A DNA stretch of 64,000 bases from Chitinophaga varians (GCF_012641275.1 NZ_JABAIA010000001.1:248001-312000), one strand, 5' to 3'; shown: positions 18,438-27,587, numbered from the stretch's first letter. Notes: generated from the sequence alone by a model not told the origin. A program made the numbers and translations.

Positions 18438-19343
18438 CTATTTATGTAATGTAATATCTCCCAGCTTGGTATCCTTACCCCGCTCAATGGTCACATTGTT
18501 AATGGTAGTGTCTTTATACCCGTTGGACGTGTTCACATACACGTTCCAGGTACCGGTTTTCAAACCGCGCACTTTGAATTCACCGCTTCTCCAGGGCAAA
18601 GCATACAATGTGTCTTTGTTGCTGTTGTAAACGGAGATCACAGGGTAGGCATCCCAGGGCGTAACGCGGCCGGAGAGGCTGCCCATTTTCAGGATAGTGA
18701 ATACGTTGATGTACGGACGCAGGATGAATTTACCGTTCCAGGTACGGATAATGGAACGCTGTATATCGAAATCCAGCCACAGCTGCAGATTGTCGGTAGA
18801 CACTTCGTCCCATTCGTTATGCCTGATCCTTACAATAATTTTTGACTGGCCGGACACGGAAGTAACCGGGTAAGTCACACTGTTCTTCACAAGGGAATTG
18901 TTAGATCCAATCGTAATACGGATCTGTTTCATCACGCCTTTCTTTATCAGGCCGCCCGCCAGCAAAGTATCAGCGCCATTGCGGAGCGTCAGCAGGTCAT
19001 ACACGCCCGGATGAATGTTCAGGGAATCCCATACCTGACAGGAATCGCGGCCCTGACGGTCGTGGTCATGGTCTTCGTCCCACCAGCAACGGTCGCTATC
19101 GTTCCAGCTATCGTCATCGGCCTTGCCGCAGGTATCTACCAATACCTCTACCTTACGGATGTCCAGCATTACTTTGTCGAACAAGCCCGGATCATCTGAA
19201 AGAAACAAACTAACCTTCTGCTGATTTTGGGGAATCGGCTCCGTGGATGAAGACTGGTCTTTTTTACAGGAGTACAACAGGATGGCGGCCAGCACTGGAA
19301 TCGACAATACCAGCAAGCCCCGTTTAAGGAGAGTACTTTTCAT
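18438..19343 (-). CDS. DUF4382 lipoprotein with an Asp/His/Cys-rich loop
   Basis: Starting at ATG 19343 the protein has 301 residues, with a lipoprotein signal whose lipid-anchored Cys is C26 (LAAILLYSCKKDQ). The DUF4382 core begins at KVSLFLSDDPGLFDKVMLDI and includes VDTCG. A C-terminal carboxypeptidase-regulatory-like segment follows (SLSGRVTPWDAYPVISVY). Within the core is a loop of about 30 residues dense in Asp, His, Trp and Cys (CWWDEDHDHDRQGRDSC), suggestive of metal binding or a disulfide. ATG 19364 is possible but leaves extra residues before the signal. The function of the family is unknown; it is probably anchored in the outer membrane or periplasm. Confidence 0.78.
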   Translation of the reverse strand: MKSTLLKRGLLVLSIPVLAAILLYSCKKDQSSSTEPIPQNQQKVSLFLSDDPGLFDKVMLDIRKVEVLVDTCGKADDDSWNDSDRCWWDEDHDHDRQGRDSCQVWDSLNIHPGVYDLLTLRNGADTLLAGGLIKKGVMKQIRITIGSNNSLVKNSVTYPVTSVSGQSKIIVRIRHNEWDEVSTDNLQLWLDFDIQRSIIRTWNGKFILRPYINVFTILKMGSLSGRVTPWDAYPVISVYNSNKDTLYALPWRSGEFKVRGLKTGTWNVYVNTSNGYKDTTINNVTIERGKDTKLGDITLHK

Positions 19344-19647
19344 ACTTTGTAGGTTTTTATACAATAAAAAAATTATGGCTGATGCATGATAGCTATTAGC
19401 AGATAGAAGCCGGCTGTTAATACCACCGGATCGTTGGTCTTCTTTGGTGTCTTCGGATTCGTTTACCAGGCGATGACTAGTTGCTATATGCTATACAAAA
19501 ACGCTTGTATCTCTCCTCTTATTGCAGTCTCTCAAACGTCAAGATTATAGATAGAATAAAAAGGAAAAGGTTTAAAGACATGAAAAGAAAAATCCGGTAC
19601 ACGGACAGTGCCGGATACCGGATTCAAATAACATGTATGTCAAACAA
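19344..19647. other. intergenic region between DUF4382 lipoprotein gene and glgB
   Basis: This 304-base gap carries the promoter region of the lipoprotein gene at its left and the glgB terminator at 19580-19624 on its right. The middle part (19380-19570) has no recognisable ORF, RNA or repeat. Confidence 0.5.
19580..19624 (-). terminator. intrinsic terminator of glgB
   Basis: A perfect 9-base stem, AATCCGGTA (19591-19599) with TACCGGATT (19616-19624), is followed on the reverse strand by TTTTTCTTTTCA. It is 23 bases after the glgB stop. Confidence 0.7.
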
Positions 19648-21588
19648 TTATGCAGTAACGGGTTTCAATATGGTTACGCCCAGTGGCGGAACACGCAGGG
19701 ACAGGGTATATTCACGGCCATTATAAAATTGTTTCGCGGCCTGCAACTGACCGGTATTTATCACCCCGCTTCCATAATACCGGGGATGATCACTGTTTAA
19801 TACCTCTTCCCACAAGCCTCCCAGCGGAATGCCCACCGGATACTGTTCGCGGGGCACCGGCGTCATATTCAGCACAACCAGCATCACATCGCCGGCCGCT
19901 TTGCCTTTGCGCATATAAGCAAGCACACAATTGTCATAGTCATTGACGATCATCCATTCAAAACCATCGCCTTCAAACTGCAGTTCATACAAAGCGGTGG
20001 ATTCCCGGTACAACCGGTTGATGTCTTTTACAAAGTCCTGTATGCCCTTATGGGTGGCATGTTTCAACAGATGCCAGTCCAGCTCACGTTTGTAGTTCCA
20101 CTCGGAAGTTTGTCCGAACTCCCCGCCCATAAACAATAACTTGGTGCCGGGATGCGTATACATATAACCATACAGTAAACGCAGGTTGGCGCATTTCTGC
20201 CAGTCGTCACCCGGCATTTTATACAGCAACGGCGATTTGCCATGTACCACTTCATCATGGCTCAGCGGCAGCATATAGTTCTCACTAAAGGCATACACCA
20301 GGCTAAATGTGAGATCGTTCTGGTACCATTTCCGGTGAATGGGGTCTTTTTTGAAATAATCCAGCGTATCATTCATCCAACCCATCATCCACTTCATACC
20401 AAAACCCAGTCCGCCTACGAAAGTGGGCCTTGACACACCATAATGATTGGTGGAATCTTCTGCAATGGTTTGTACATCGGGGAACAGGGCATAGATGGTC
20501 TCATTCAGCTTTTTCAGAAAACTGATCGCTTCCAGGTTTTCATTGCCACCCAGCTCGTTCGGCTCCCAGGCGCCCCGTTGCCGGGAATAGTCGAGATGGA
20601 TCATAGAGGCCACTGCATCTACCCGCAGGCCGTCAATATGAAATTTGTCCAGCCAGTAAACAGCATTGCTGAGCAGAAACGACCGCACTTCGTTGCGGGA
20701 ATAATTAAAGATATAGCTGTTCCAGTCAGGATGGTACCCTTTGCGCATATCTGCATATTCATACACATGGGAACCGTCAAACCGGTACAAGCCATGCGCA
20801 TCATGCGGAAAATGGGAAGGCACCCAGTCGAGGATCACCCCGATGCCTGCCTGGTGAAAAGCTTCCACCATCTCCATAAAATCCTGTGGTGTACCATAGC
20901 GGGAAGTAGCGGCATAGTAACCGGTCAACTGATACCCCCATGAACCGTCAAACGGATGTTCCATCACCGGCATCAGCTCCACATGGGTGAAGCCCATCTC
21001 CTTTACATAAGGCACCAGCATAGCGGCAATTTCGCCGTAGGAGTAAAAACTCTCTTCGTTGTTGGGGTCGGGCTTTCGCCAGGACCCTAAATGCACTTCA
21101 TATACCGCAAAAGGGCTGTTCAGATGGTTGTGTTTCTTTCTGCCCTGCATCCATTTTTTGTCATGCCAGGTATGGTCCAGCGGATGCACAACGGAAGCTG
21201 TTTTAGGCCGTACCTCCCACCGGGTGGCATAAGGATCGCCTTTAAAAAGCTCTTCACCGCTGTTGGAGCGGATAAAGTATTTGTACAGATTACCGGCTTC
21301 CACGCCGGGAATAAAACCTTCCCAGATGCCGGAACTGTCCCAGCGGGGCAAAAGGGTGTGACTGTAATGGTCCCAGTTGTTAAAATCACCCATGACGGCC
21401 ACAAAGGCGGCGTCCGGAGCCCATACGGCAAAATAGGTGCCTGCTACGCCTTCGTACTCGAGCGTATGCGCACCGAATTTTTCGTATAGCCGGTAATGTG
21501 ACCCTGCCTGAAACAGGGCGATATCTCCGGATGAAAAAAGTGAAAATGGTTCTACTGACTGCAAAGGGCGATTGATAACTCCGGTCAT
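19648..21588 (-). CDS. glgB: 1,4-alpha-glucan branching enzyme
   Basis: From ATG 21588 the enzyme has 646 residues. It introduces alpha-1,6 branches into glycogen in the cytoplasm. An N-terminal CBM48-like module (FAVWAPDAAFVAVMGDFNNW) leads to a GH13 barrel with HVELMPVMEHPFDGSWGYQ, the nucleophile Asp in DGLRVDAVASM, the acid Glu in IAEDST and LSHDEVVHGK. The all-beta C-terminal domain ends in a CVLAYMRKG-containing strand. The frame is open 11 codons further to 21621, but a promoter-like CAAGATA at 21619-21625 (reverse TATCTTG) covers that ATG, so 21588 is preferred. No other glg gene is in the window. Confidence 0.93.
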   Translation of the reverse strand: MTGVINRPLQSVEPFSLFSSGDIALFQAGSHYRLYEKFGAHTLEYEGVAGTYFAVWAPDAAFVAVMGDFNNWDHYSHTLLPRWDSSGIWEGFIPGVEAGNLYKYFIRSNSGEELFKGDPYATRWEVRPKTASVVHPLDHTWHDKKWMQGRKKHNHLNSPFAVYEVHLGSWRKPDPNNEESFYSYGEIAAMLVPYVKEMGFTHVELMPVMEHPFDGSWGYQLTGYYAATSRYGTPQDFMEMVEAFHQAGIGVILDWVPSHFPHDAHGLYRFDGSHVYEYADMRKGYHPDWNSYIFNYSRNEVRSFLLSNAVYWLDKFHIDGLRVDAVASMIHLDYSRQRGAWEPNELGGNENLEAISFLKKLNETIYALFPDVQTIAEDSTNHYGVSRPTFVGGLGFGMKWMMGWMNDTLDYFKKDPIHRKWYQNDLTFSLVYAFSENYMLPLSHDEVVHGKSPLLYKMPGDDWQKCANLRLLYGYMYTHPGTKLLFMGGEFGQTSEWNYKRELDWHLLKHATHKGIQDFVKDINRLYRESTALYELQFEGDGFEWMIVNDYDNCVLAYMRKGKAAGDVMLVVLNMTPVPREQYPVGIPLGGLWEEVLNSDHPRYYGSGVINTGQLQAAKQFYNGREYTLSLRVPPLGVTILKPVTA

Positions 21589-21728
21589 AGTAACGTGTAA
21601 ATTGGGTGTCTGGATAAACAAGATAGTCTAAATTTGGCTATTTGTCGTTTAGATCTTTGGTTATTTGAGATGTAAGAATTTGCGAAAATAGGGTATTTGA
21701 GAGATTTTCCGACCGGCCCACTGCGACA

Positions 21729-21792
21729 CAAAAAAATTTGGGTATCTCAATATCCAGGTGCGCGAGGCAGCCTGAATATCAAAATACCCAAA
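21729..21792 (-). terminator. repeat-derived hairpin terminator after the DEAD-box helicase gene
   Basis: TTTGGGTAT (21737-21745) pairs perfectly with ATACCCAAA (21784-21792). The stem continues inward through AATATC/GAATAT-like pairs and AGG/CCT, with several G-U pairs. On the reverse strand the hairpin is followed by seven T (AAAAAAA at 21730-21736). It lies 20 bases after the helicase stop. Its right arm is a member of the dispersed repeat family: 22 bases (21772-21793) recur exactly at 61055-61076 on the other strand. Confidence 0.7.
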
Positions 21793-21812
21793 TATCAGAA
21801 TATTAAAACGAC

Positions 21813-23576
21813 TTAGTATTTACGTTTAAAGGGAGGTTTGCCACCGCCGGAAAACTCACGTTTTTCGCCGGAACGCGGACCACCGGAGGTCCATGTTTTT
21901 TTACGCGGACCGCCTTCGCCACGGTTGTTACCGTTGAAACGGCCACCGCCGCCACCACGTTTATCACCGTCCTGGGACATTTCAATCCGCACGGCACGAC
22001 CGTTGTATTCCACTTTTTTGAAGCTCTGGGTCACTTTTTCCAGCTCATCATTTTCCACTTCAAAGAAAGAGTAAACACCTTTCAGATCAATACGGCCGAT
22101 TTTGTTGCCACGAACGCCGGTGTTGTCACACAGGTAACGGAGCATGTCGCCGCGGTTGAAATCGTCTACGGAACCGAGGTTGATGAACAGACGGGTGTAT
22201 TTACCGGAACCACGGCGGTCACGGCCTTCATCACCGACGCGTCTGTCTTCTTTCGTGTTCAGGTCCGGAGCATCCTGGTAGTATTCGAGGAACTGGTTGA
22301 ATTCCAGGGAAGCAAAGCGTTTGATCAGCTCTTCCTTGGTCATCGTAGAAAATTCTTCGTATATACGTTCCAGGTATGGTTCGATCTGTTCTTCGTTGAC
22401 AGTTACGTTGTGTACTTTATGTACGAGGCCAAACAGTTGTTTTTCGCAAACAGCAAAGCCATCGGGCACTTCAGCTTTTACAAACTTTTTGCCGATCACT
22501 CTTTCGATCTGGCGGATTTTTCCGGTATCACGGCCGCTGATAATGGCAATGGATACACCGGATTTACCGGCACGGCCGGTACGGCCGCTACGGTGCGTGT
22601 AGTTTTCCACGTCATCCGGCAGGTCGTAGTTGATCACGTGCGTTACGTTGTCAACGTCGATACCACGGGCAGCCACATCGGTAGCTACCAGTACCTGCAA
22701 GGCTTTTTCGCGGAAGCGTTTCATCACCTTGTCGCGCTGCTGCTGGGTCAGGTCGCCATGCAGGGCGTCGGCATTGTAACCGTCCTTGATCAGGGATTCA
22801 GCGATCTCCTGGGATTCAATTTTGGTACGGGTGAAGATGATACCGAAGATATCAGGATTATAATCCACAATACGTTTCAGGGCAGCATATTTATCACGTG
22901 GACGCACCACATAGTATTCGTGTTCGATGTTGGCGTTACCGCTGTTTTTAGTACCTACGGTCAGCTCAAACGGATCTTCCATGTACTTTTTCGCGATACG
23001 GCGCACTTCCTGTGGCATCGTAGCGGAAAACAGCCAGGTCGTTTTGGATTCCGGGGTGTTGGACAGGATGCTGTTGATGTCTTCCTGGAATCCCATGTTC
23101 AGCATTTCGTCGGCTTCGTCCAGTACGGCATAACGTACGTTGTCGAAGTTAACGGCGCCACGGTCGATGATATCGAGCAGACGGCCGGGAGTGGCAACCA
23201 CAATGTGTACGCCTCTTTTCAGTTCGCGCAGCTGTTGCACGATGCTGGAACCGCCATATACCGCCACAATGTTTACTTCACCGAGATATTTGCTGAAGTT
23301 TTTGAGGTCGTTGGTGATCTGCAGGCACAGTTCACGTGTGGGGCACAGGATCAGTCCCTGTGGTTTGTTGATTTTCAGGTCCAGTTGCTGCAACAATGGT
23401 AAGCCAAAGGCAGCGGTCTTACCGGTGCCCGTCTGGGCTAATCCCACAAAGTCGCGGTCTCCGGTTAAAAGAACGGGAATAGCCTGTTCCTGGATCGGTG
23501 TTGGGGAAACGAAACCCAGGTCCGTAATTCCCTTCAAAATAGGCTCTTGTAAGCCCAGTGATTCAAATGTTGTCAT
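21813..23576 (-). CDS. DEAD-box ATP-dependent RNA helicase (DeaD/CsdA-like)
   Basis: The 587-residue protein has the full DEAD-box set: Q motif (GFVSPTPIQEQAIP), AQTGTGKTAAFG, PTRELCLQI, VATPGRLLD, DEAD in VLDEADEMLNMGF, SAT in FSATMPQEV and HRSGRTGRAGKSG. A DbpA-type RNA-binding domain follows at about 445-530 (TRLFINLGSVDDFNRGDML). The C-terminus is a Gly/Arg-rich tail from about 535. It probably acts in rRNA assembly or cold-shock mRNA unwinding. It lies upstream of a repeat-type terminator and downstream of rimO by 78 bases. Confidence 0.93.
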   Translation of the reverse strand: MTTFESLGLQEPILKGITDLGFVSPTPIQEQAIPVLLTGDRDFVGLAQTGTGKTAAFGLPLLQQLDLKINKPQGLILCPTRELCLQITNDLKNFSKYLGEVNIVAVYGGSSIVQQLRELKRGVHIVVATPGRLLDIIDRGAVNFDNVRYAVLDEADEMLNMGFQEDINSILSNTPESKTTWLFSATMPQEVRRIAKKYMEDPFELTVGTKNSGNANIEHEYYVVRPRDKYAALKRIVDYNPDIFGIIFTRTKIESQEIAESLIKDGYNADALHGDLTQQQRDKVMKRFREKALQVLVATDVAARGIDVDNVTHVINYDLPDDVENYTHRSGRTGRAGKSGVSIAIISGRDTGKIRQIERVIGKKFVKAEVPDGFAVCEKQLFGLVHKVHNVTVNEEQIEPYLERIYEEFSTMTKEELIKRFASLEFNQFLEYYQDAPDLNTKEDRRVGDEGRDRRGSGKYTRLFINLGSVDDFNRGDMLRYLCDNTGVRGNKIGRIDLKGVYSFFEVENDELEKVTQSFKKVEYNGRAVRIEMSQDGDKRGGGGGRFNGNNRGEGGPRKKTWTSGGPRSGEKREFSGGGKPPFKRKY

Positions 23577-23654
23577 TGATTTGCATTAATCGGGCTCCGT
23601 CGGGAGCCATGTAAGGGCCCTTCGCCTGCGGGCGGCGGGCTGTTGAAATATTTT

Positions 23655-24962
23655 CTATACCAGTTCACCTTCGAGGTCGTAGTCAAACGCCTTGGTGATA
23701 CGTACGTTCACAAATTCGCCGGGTTTCAGGCGTTTGGTGGTACTGATGATCACCTCATTGTCTACTTCCACGGAGTCGAACTCGGTGCGGGCCAGGTATC
23801 TGCCGGCCTCTTTTTTGTCTACGATGACTTTCAGTACTTTACCTACCCTTTCCTGGTTTTTCTCCAGGGAGATTTCCTGTTGTACTTCCATGATCTCCTG
23901 CGCTCTTCTCTCTTTCTCTTCGGCAGGGATGTTGTCTTCCAGCTCGTAAGCGCTGGTCCCTTCCTCATGGCTGTAGGTGAATACGCCTACTCTGTCGAAA
24001 CGCATTCTTTCCAGGAAGCCTTTCAGTTCTTCCACATCGTCTTCTGTTTCACCGGGGAAACCGGCGATCAGGGTGGTACGGAGACAGATACCGGGTACTT
24101 TGGCGCGGATCTGGTGGACCAGTTCCTCGATTTCTTCGCGGGTAATCTGGCGTTTCATCGCTTTGAGCATGGCATTGGAAGCATGCTGCAGCGGCATATC
24201 GAGATAGTTGCAGATGTTAGGGAACTCGTTCATTACGTCGAGCACTTCCATCGGGAACTTGGTAGGATAAGCGTAGTGCAGGCGTATCCATTCCAGGCCT
24301 TCCACCTGCGCCAGTGCGCGCATCAGGTCGGCGAGGCGGCGCTGCTTGTACAGGTCCAGGCCATAATAGGTAAGTTCCTGCGCGATCAGCATGATTTCCT
24401 TTACACCAGAACGGACCAGCTTTTCCGCCTCTTTCACCAGTTCCTCGATAGGGCGGGACACGTGGCCGCCGCGCATCAGGGGAATGGCACAAAAGGAACA
24501 GGTACGGTTACAACCTTCCGCAATCTTCAGATAAGCATAGTGGGAAGGTGTACTCAGTAAACGTTCGCCGATCAGTTCGGATTTGTAGTCAGCATCAAAT
24601 TTTTTCAGGAGCATGGGCAGTTCCATGGTACCAAACCAGGCATCTACACCGCCAATCTCGGATTCCAGGTCACCGCGATAGCGCTCGCTCAGACAGCCGG
24701 TCACATATACTTTGTCCAGCTTTCCGCGTTGCTTCAGTTCTACCTGTTCCAGGATGGTATTGATGGATTCTTCTTTTGCTTTGTCGATAAACCCACAGGT
24801 GTTCACGACCACGATGTTGTGGTCCCGTTTGGTGCTTTCATGTACTACATCGATCTCATTGGCCAGCAGTTGCCCGCTCAGCACTTCTGAGTCAACCATG
24901 TTCTTCGAACAACCAAGCGTAATAATGTTAACCTTGTCTTTCTTTAAAGTTTTCGTCTTCAA
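23655..24962 (-). CDS. rimO: ribosomal protein uS12 methylthiotransferase
   Basis: This radical SAM enzyme adds a methylthio group to an Asp of ribosomal protein S12. The N-terminal UPF0004 domain has the cluster cysteines in TLGCSKNMVDSEVL, NTCGFI and VTGCLS. The radical SAM cluster is CNRTCSFC, and a TRAM domain ends the protein. The start is inferred: the frame is open to a GTG at 25013, but relatives in Bacteroidota begin M(K/R)TK(T/S)LKK, which matches from a TTG at 24962 (435 residues). No in-frame ATG precedes the GCSKN motif. The -7 box at 25099-25106 fits either start. Confidence 0.88.
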   Translation of the reverse strand: MKTKTLKKDKVNIITLGCSKNMVDSEVLSGQLLANEIDVVHESTKRDHNIVVVNTCGFIDKAKEESINTILEQVELKQRGKLDKVYVTGCLSERYRGDLESEIGGVDAWFGTMELPMLLKKFDADYKSELIGERLLSTPSHYAYLKIAEGCNRTCSFCAIPLMRGGHVSRPIEELVKEAEKLVRSGVKEIMLIAQELTYYGLDLYKQRRLADLMRALAQVEGLEWIRLHYAYPTKFPMEVLDVMNEFPNICNYLDMPLQHASNAMLKAMKRQITREEIEELVHQIRAKVPGICLRTTLIAGFPGETEDDVEELKGFLERMRFDRVGVFTYSHEEGTSAYELEDNIPAEEKERRAQEIMEVQQEISLEKNQERVGKVLKVIVDKKEAGRYLARTEFDSVEVDNEVIISTTKRLKPGEFVNVRITKAFDYDLEGELV

Positions 24963-25098
24963 GGGCGAATGTTTTAGAGCATGCGGCCGGTTTTTGCGGC
25001 CAGCTACCGCCACGAAGACACACAGACACTAATTGTATAAAACAGCAGACTTACTGTACGTGACTTTGAGCCTTAGTGGGGGTTGAGTAAGGAAGGTG

Positions 25099-25106
25099 CA
25101 AAGGTA
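25099..25106 (-). promoter_or_regulatory. Bacteroidota -7 box for rimO
   Basis: The reverse strand reads TACCTTTG, an exact fit to TAnnTTTG. It is 86 bases upstream of the GTG and 137 upstream of the proposed TTG start. No clear -33 was found. Confidence 0.4.
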
Positions 25107-25128
25107 GGGAAAATATTTGGTTATTTGG

Positions 25129-25316
25129 ATATTTGGGTATCTGATTATTGGATTTACGGATTGGGGAAGTTACGGATTTTGGAATTTAATGCCATGGGAG
25201 ACCATTCTTCCATTATCAATATTTAAATAGACAAACAGGTGTTCTCCCCCGCCACGGCGGGATTCCGGCATCAAAAACTCCAAAATCCGTAATAAAATGG
25301 TAAAATACCTAAATAT
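25129..25316. repeat. intergenic inverted repeat, family member B
   Basis: Outer arms ATATTTGGGTAT (25129-25140) and ATACCTAAATAT (25305-25316) pair with one mismatch. Inner arms TTACGGATTTTGGA (25170-25183) and TCCAAAATCCGTAA (25279-25292) pair perfectly over 14 bases. The word TTACGGATT also occurs in the element at 48567, and ATTTGGGTAT also in those at 21737 and 61055. The right end touches the cupin stop codon (25317). Confidence 0.65.
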
Positions 25317-26198
25317 TTAAATAGCTAGCTGGGCCATGGTCCTATCAGCACGCTGGCGGGCCAGTTCACGTTTCTTGTGATACCACCACTGCGGCGCCAG
25401 TTTGATCATCAGGTTATTGATGCCCCGGAGACCGACTATATGATATAGCCCGTTTAGCTTGCCTGCCAGGTCGTCCAGTGCCCGGAGGCTCATCGCAAAA
25501 CCTCCGTCCATGTACTCCATGTGATGCCAGTAGCCACCAGGCATAAAGAGGGTATCCCCGTGGTTAAGGATCGTTGTCAGTCCTTTCGCGTGGGCCAACG
25601 CAGGAAAATGTTCCTCGTCCAGCTTTTCGTGCCAGTTGACAAACGAAGCAGCACTTTCCACCGTAAAAGGCATGCGGTAAATGTAGGGGGACTGGTTGTT
25701 TTCCAGCAGCAATACCCGCTTACGGCCAATGAACTGAGTGTGGAAGATATGCGACATGTCGATATCATAGTGCATATGTGCCACTGATCCGGCGCCGCCG
25801 ACGAACAACATCGGGTATTTTTTCAGGAAACCTTTAGCGTACTGGTCAGGCCAAACAACATCCTGTACCAGCTGGGGGGCGTGTTGGAAAATATTGAACA
25901 GGAATATCCGCAGTTGTACCGGGCCTTTTTTAACCATATCAATATATTCTCCGAAGGTAATATAGTCATCCGCTCCGTTCACCAGTGTATTGGCTCCGGC
26001 ACGTTCATTATTGTAAACGCCCACCTGCTTGTCCCCGACGATACTCTTAAAGTAGTCCCAGGTCCATTTGCTGTAGGCAGGTGATTGTTTACTCAGCCCT
26101 GCTGCTGAGATGACAACGGGTTTACGGGGTAAGTAATAATTTTTGCGAAACTCCTCAGGTGTAATGTCGTCAACTCGGTCTATGTTGTTTATGATCAT
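25317..26198 (-). CDS. cupin-8 / JmjC-like protein
   Basis: This 293-residue protein fits the cupin_8 (JmjC-like) family of Fe(II)/2-oxoglutarate oxygenases. A HxD metal motif is at H143-Y-D145 in HMHYDID, and the distal His is H225 or H226 in FMPGGYWHHMEY. N-terminally, RKPVVISAAG is the usual first cupin strand. Members hydroxylate proteins or small molecules, but no substrate can be assigned. It has its own promoter and probably its own transcript. Upstream, a terminator isolates it from ftsY. Confidence 0.8.
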   Translation of the reverse strand: MIINNIDRVDDITPEEFRKNYYLPRKPVVISAAGLSKQSPAYSKWTWDYFKSIVGDKQVGVYNNERAGANTLVNGADDYITFGEYIDMVKKGPVQLRIFLFNIFQHAPQLVQDVVWPDQYAKGFLKKYPMLFVGGAGSVAHMHYDIDMSHIFHTQFIGRKRVLLLENNQSPYIYRMPFTVESAASFVNWHEKLDEEHFPALAHAKGLTTILNHGDTLFMPGGYWHHMEYMDGGFAMSLRALDDLAGKLNGLYHIVGLRGINNLMIKLAPQWWYHKKRELARQRADRTMAQLAI

Positions 26199-26241
26199 AA
26201 CTACGAATTGTTAAGTAGGATTACAAAAAAATACTATAATT

Positions 26242-26249
26242 CAAATGTA
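26242..26249 (-). promoter_or_regulatory. Bacteroidota promoter for the cupin gene
   Basis: The reverse strand reads TACATTTG, an exact TAnnTTTG. A reverse TTTTG (-33 type) from CAAA at 26273-26276 is 23 bases away. The gene starts 43 bases downstream. Confidence 0.55.
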
Positions 26250-26295
26250 ACAAATGCAGACTTATAAACGGACAAAATGTAAAGAGCGAAAACGT

Positions 26296-26338
26296 GGCCA
26301 AAAATTAAATATCCGGGCTTACCATTTAAGCCCGGATA
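26296..26338 (-). terminator. intrinsic terminator of ftsY
   Basis: A perfect 12-base stem, TATCCGGGCTTA (26310-26321) with TAAGCCCGGATA (26327-26338), has a 5-base loop. On the reverse strand it is followed by TTTAATTTTTGG. It lies 74 bases after the ftsY stop and upstream of the cupin promoter. Confidence 0.8.
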
Positions 26339-26412
26339 CCTCATTTACCTAAAGTAAAATTTCAAGTGGGCTTGATTCAAATTTCAAAACAGCACACACA
26401 ATACTATAACAA

Positions 26413-27375
26413 TCAATCATTTATACTAAAGAGCGTTTCTACAAACGCTTCTTTATCAAAGACTTGCAAATCTTCCATTTTTTCCCCGATACCGATATAT
26501 TTTACCGGGATTTTAAACTGGTTGGCGATGGCCAGTACCACCCCGCCCTTGGCGGTGCCATCCAGTTTGGTGATTGCCAGTGCGGTCACTTCTGTAGCGG
26601 CGGTGAACTGACGGGCCTGTTCCACGGCATTTTGCCCGGTAGAACCGTCCAGCACCAGTAACACCTCATGGGGGGCGTCGGGGATGACTTTTTTCATCAC
26701 GCGCTTAATCTTTCCCAGCTCTTCCATCAGATGGGCTTTATTGTGCAAACGACCGGCGGTGTCCACAATGATCACGTCCACATCACGGGCGGCGCCGCTT
26801 TGTACCGTATCAAAAGCCACCGCTCCCGGGTCGGAGCCCATTTGTTGTTTCACGATGGGCACATCTGCGCGTTCGCTCCAGATGGTCAGCTGGTCTACCG
26901 CGGCAGCGCGGAAAGTATCAGCGGCGCCCAACAGTACAGATTTACCTGCTTTCTTGAAATTATAGGCCAGTTTACCGATGGTGGTGGTCTTCCCTACGCC
27001 GTTCACTCCTACGACCATGATGACATAAGGCTTTTTACCGGCGGGCACATCAAACTCACGGAAGCCGCTATCGGGCGCATCCACGAGGATAGCTGCAATT
27101 TCCTCCTTCAGTAATCTGTTTAATTCACTGGTTCCCAGATATTTATCCTTAGCTACCCTTTGTTCGATCCTGTCAATGATTTTAACCGTTGTATCAACGC
27201 CCACATCGGCAGAAACCAGGGCTTCTTCCAGGTTGTCCAGTACTTCGGTGTCTACGGTCGACTTACCGGCGATAGCACGTCCTATCTTACTGAGAAAGCT
27301 TTCTTTGGTTTTTTGTAACCCCTGATCAAGGCTTTCCTTCTTTTCCCTGGAAAATAGTTTGTTGAAAAAGCTCAT
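26413..27375 (-). CDS. ftsY: signal recognition particle receptor FtsY
   Basis: The 320-residue SRP GTPase docks ribosome-nascent chain complexes at the inner membrane. The N domain covers about 20-100, and the P-loop GVNGVGKTT is at about 123-131. DTAGR and TKLDGTAKGG give the remaining G motifs. The long acidic A domain of E. coli FtsY is absent, as is usual in Bacteroidota, leaving a short N-terminal helix (FFNKLFSREKK) for membrane contact. It is downstream of the DUF4295-rpmG-rpmB cluster but separated by a terminator. Confidence 0.95.
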   Translation of the reverse strand: MSFFNKLFSREKKESLDQGLQKTKESFLSKIGRAIAGKSTVDTEVLDNLEEALVSADVGVDTTVKIIDRIEQRVAKDKYLGTSELNRLLKEEIAAILVDAPDSGFREFDVPAGKKPYVIMVVGVNGVGKTTTIGKLAYNFKKAGKSVLLGAADTFRAAAVDQLTIWSERADVPIVKQQMGSDPGAVAFDTVQSGAARDVDVIIVDTAGRLHNKAHLMEELGKIKRVMKKVIPDAPHEVLLVLDGSTGQNAVEQARQFTAATEVTALAITKLDGTAKGGVVLAIANQFKIPVKYIGIGEKMEDLQVFDKEAFVETLFSIND

Positions 27376-27552
27376 AGTTTAGTTTAATTGGGCTGGAATC
27401 TCTGATTCCCTTATCTGCATTATCCGGGTGCTGGCAGGCAGCATTCGAACTGTTCCAAACAGGCTGCTAAAATACAGCTTTTGTGTTAACAATCGCACCC
27501 AAAGGGGATAAAGAGACAATCTTATGGTAAAATGAGGGATACGGCTGGTACC

Positions 27553-27587
27553 AACACAAAAAGCTGTCCTTTAACGGGACAGCTTTT
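27553..27587 (-). terminator. intrinsic terminator of the rpmB-rpmG-DUF4295 cluster
   Basis: AAAAGCTGTCC (27559-27569) pairs with GGACAGCTTTT (27577-27587) in a perfect 11-base stem. The A-run on the left gives a T-run on the reverse strand. It is 22 bases after the DUF4295 stop. Confidence 0.8.

Larger units (their letters stand above)
25014..25316. other. intergenic region with rimO promoter and inverted-repeat element
   Basis: About 300 bases between rimO and the cupin gene. They contain the rimO -7 box (25099-25106) and an inverted-repeat element whose outer arms reach 25129 and 25316, ending right at the cupin stop codon. A GC-rich patch (25238-25262) lies in the loop. No ORF or RNA gene was recognised. 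Confidence 0.6.

Noticed and set aside
22410..23402. A 330-codon open frame opposite the helicase gene
   Set aside because: It is a shadow of the helicase codons, without any family match.
23643..24560. A 305-codon open frame opposite rimO
   Set aside because: It lies entirely antisense to rimO and shows no motifs.
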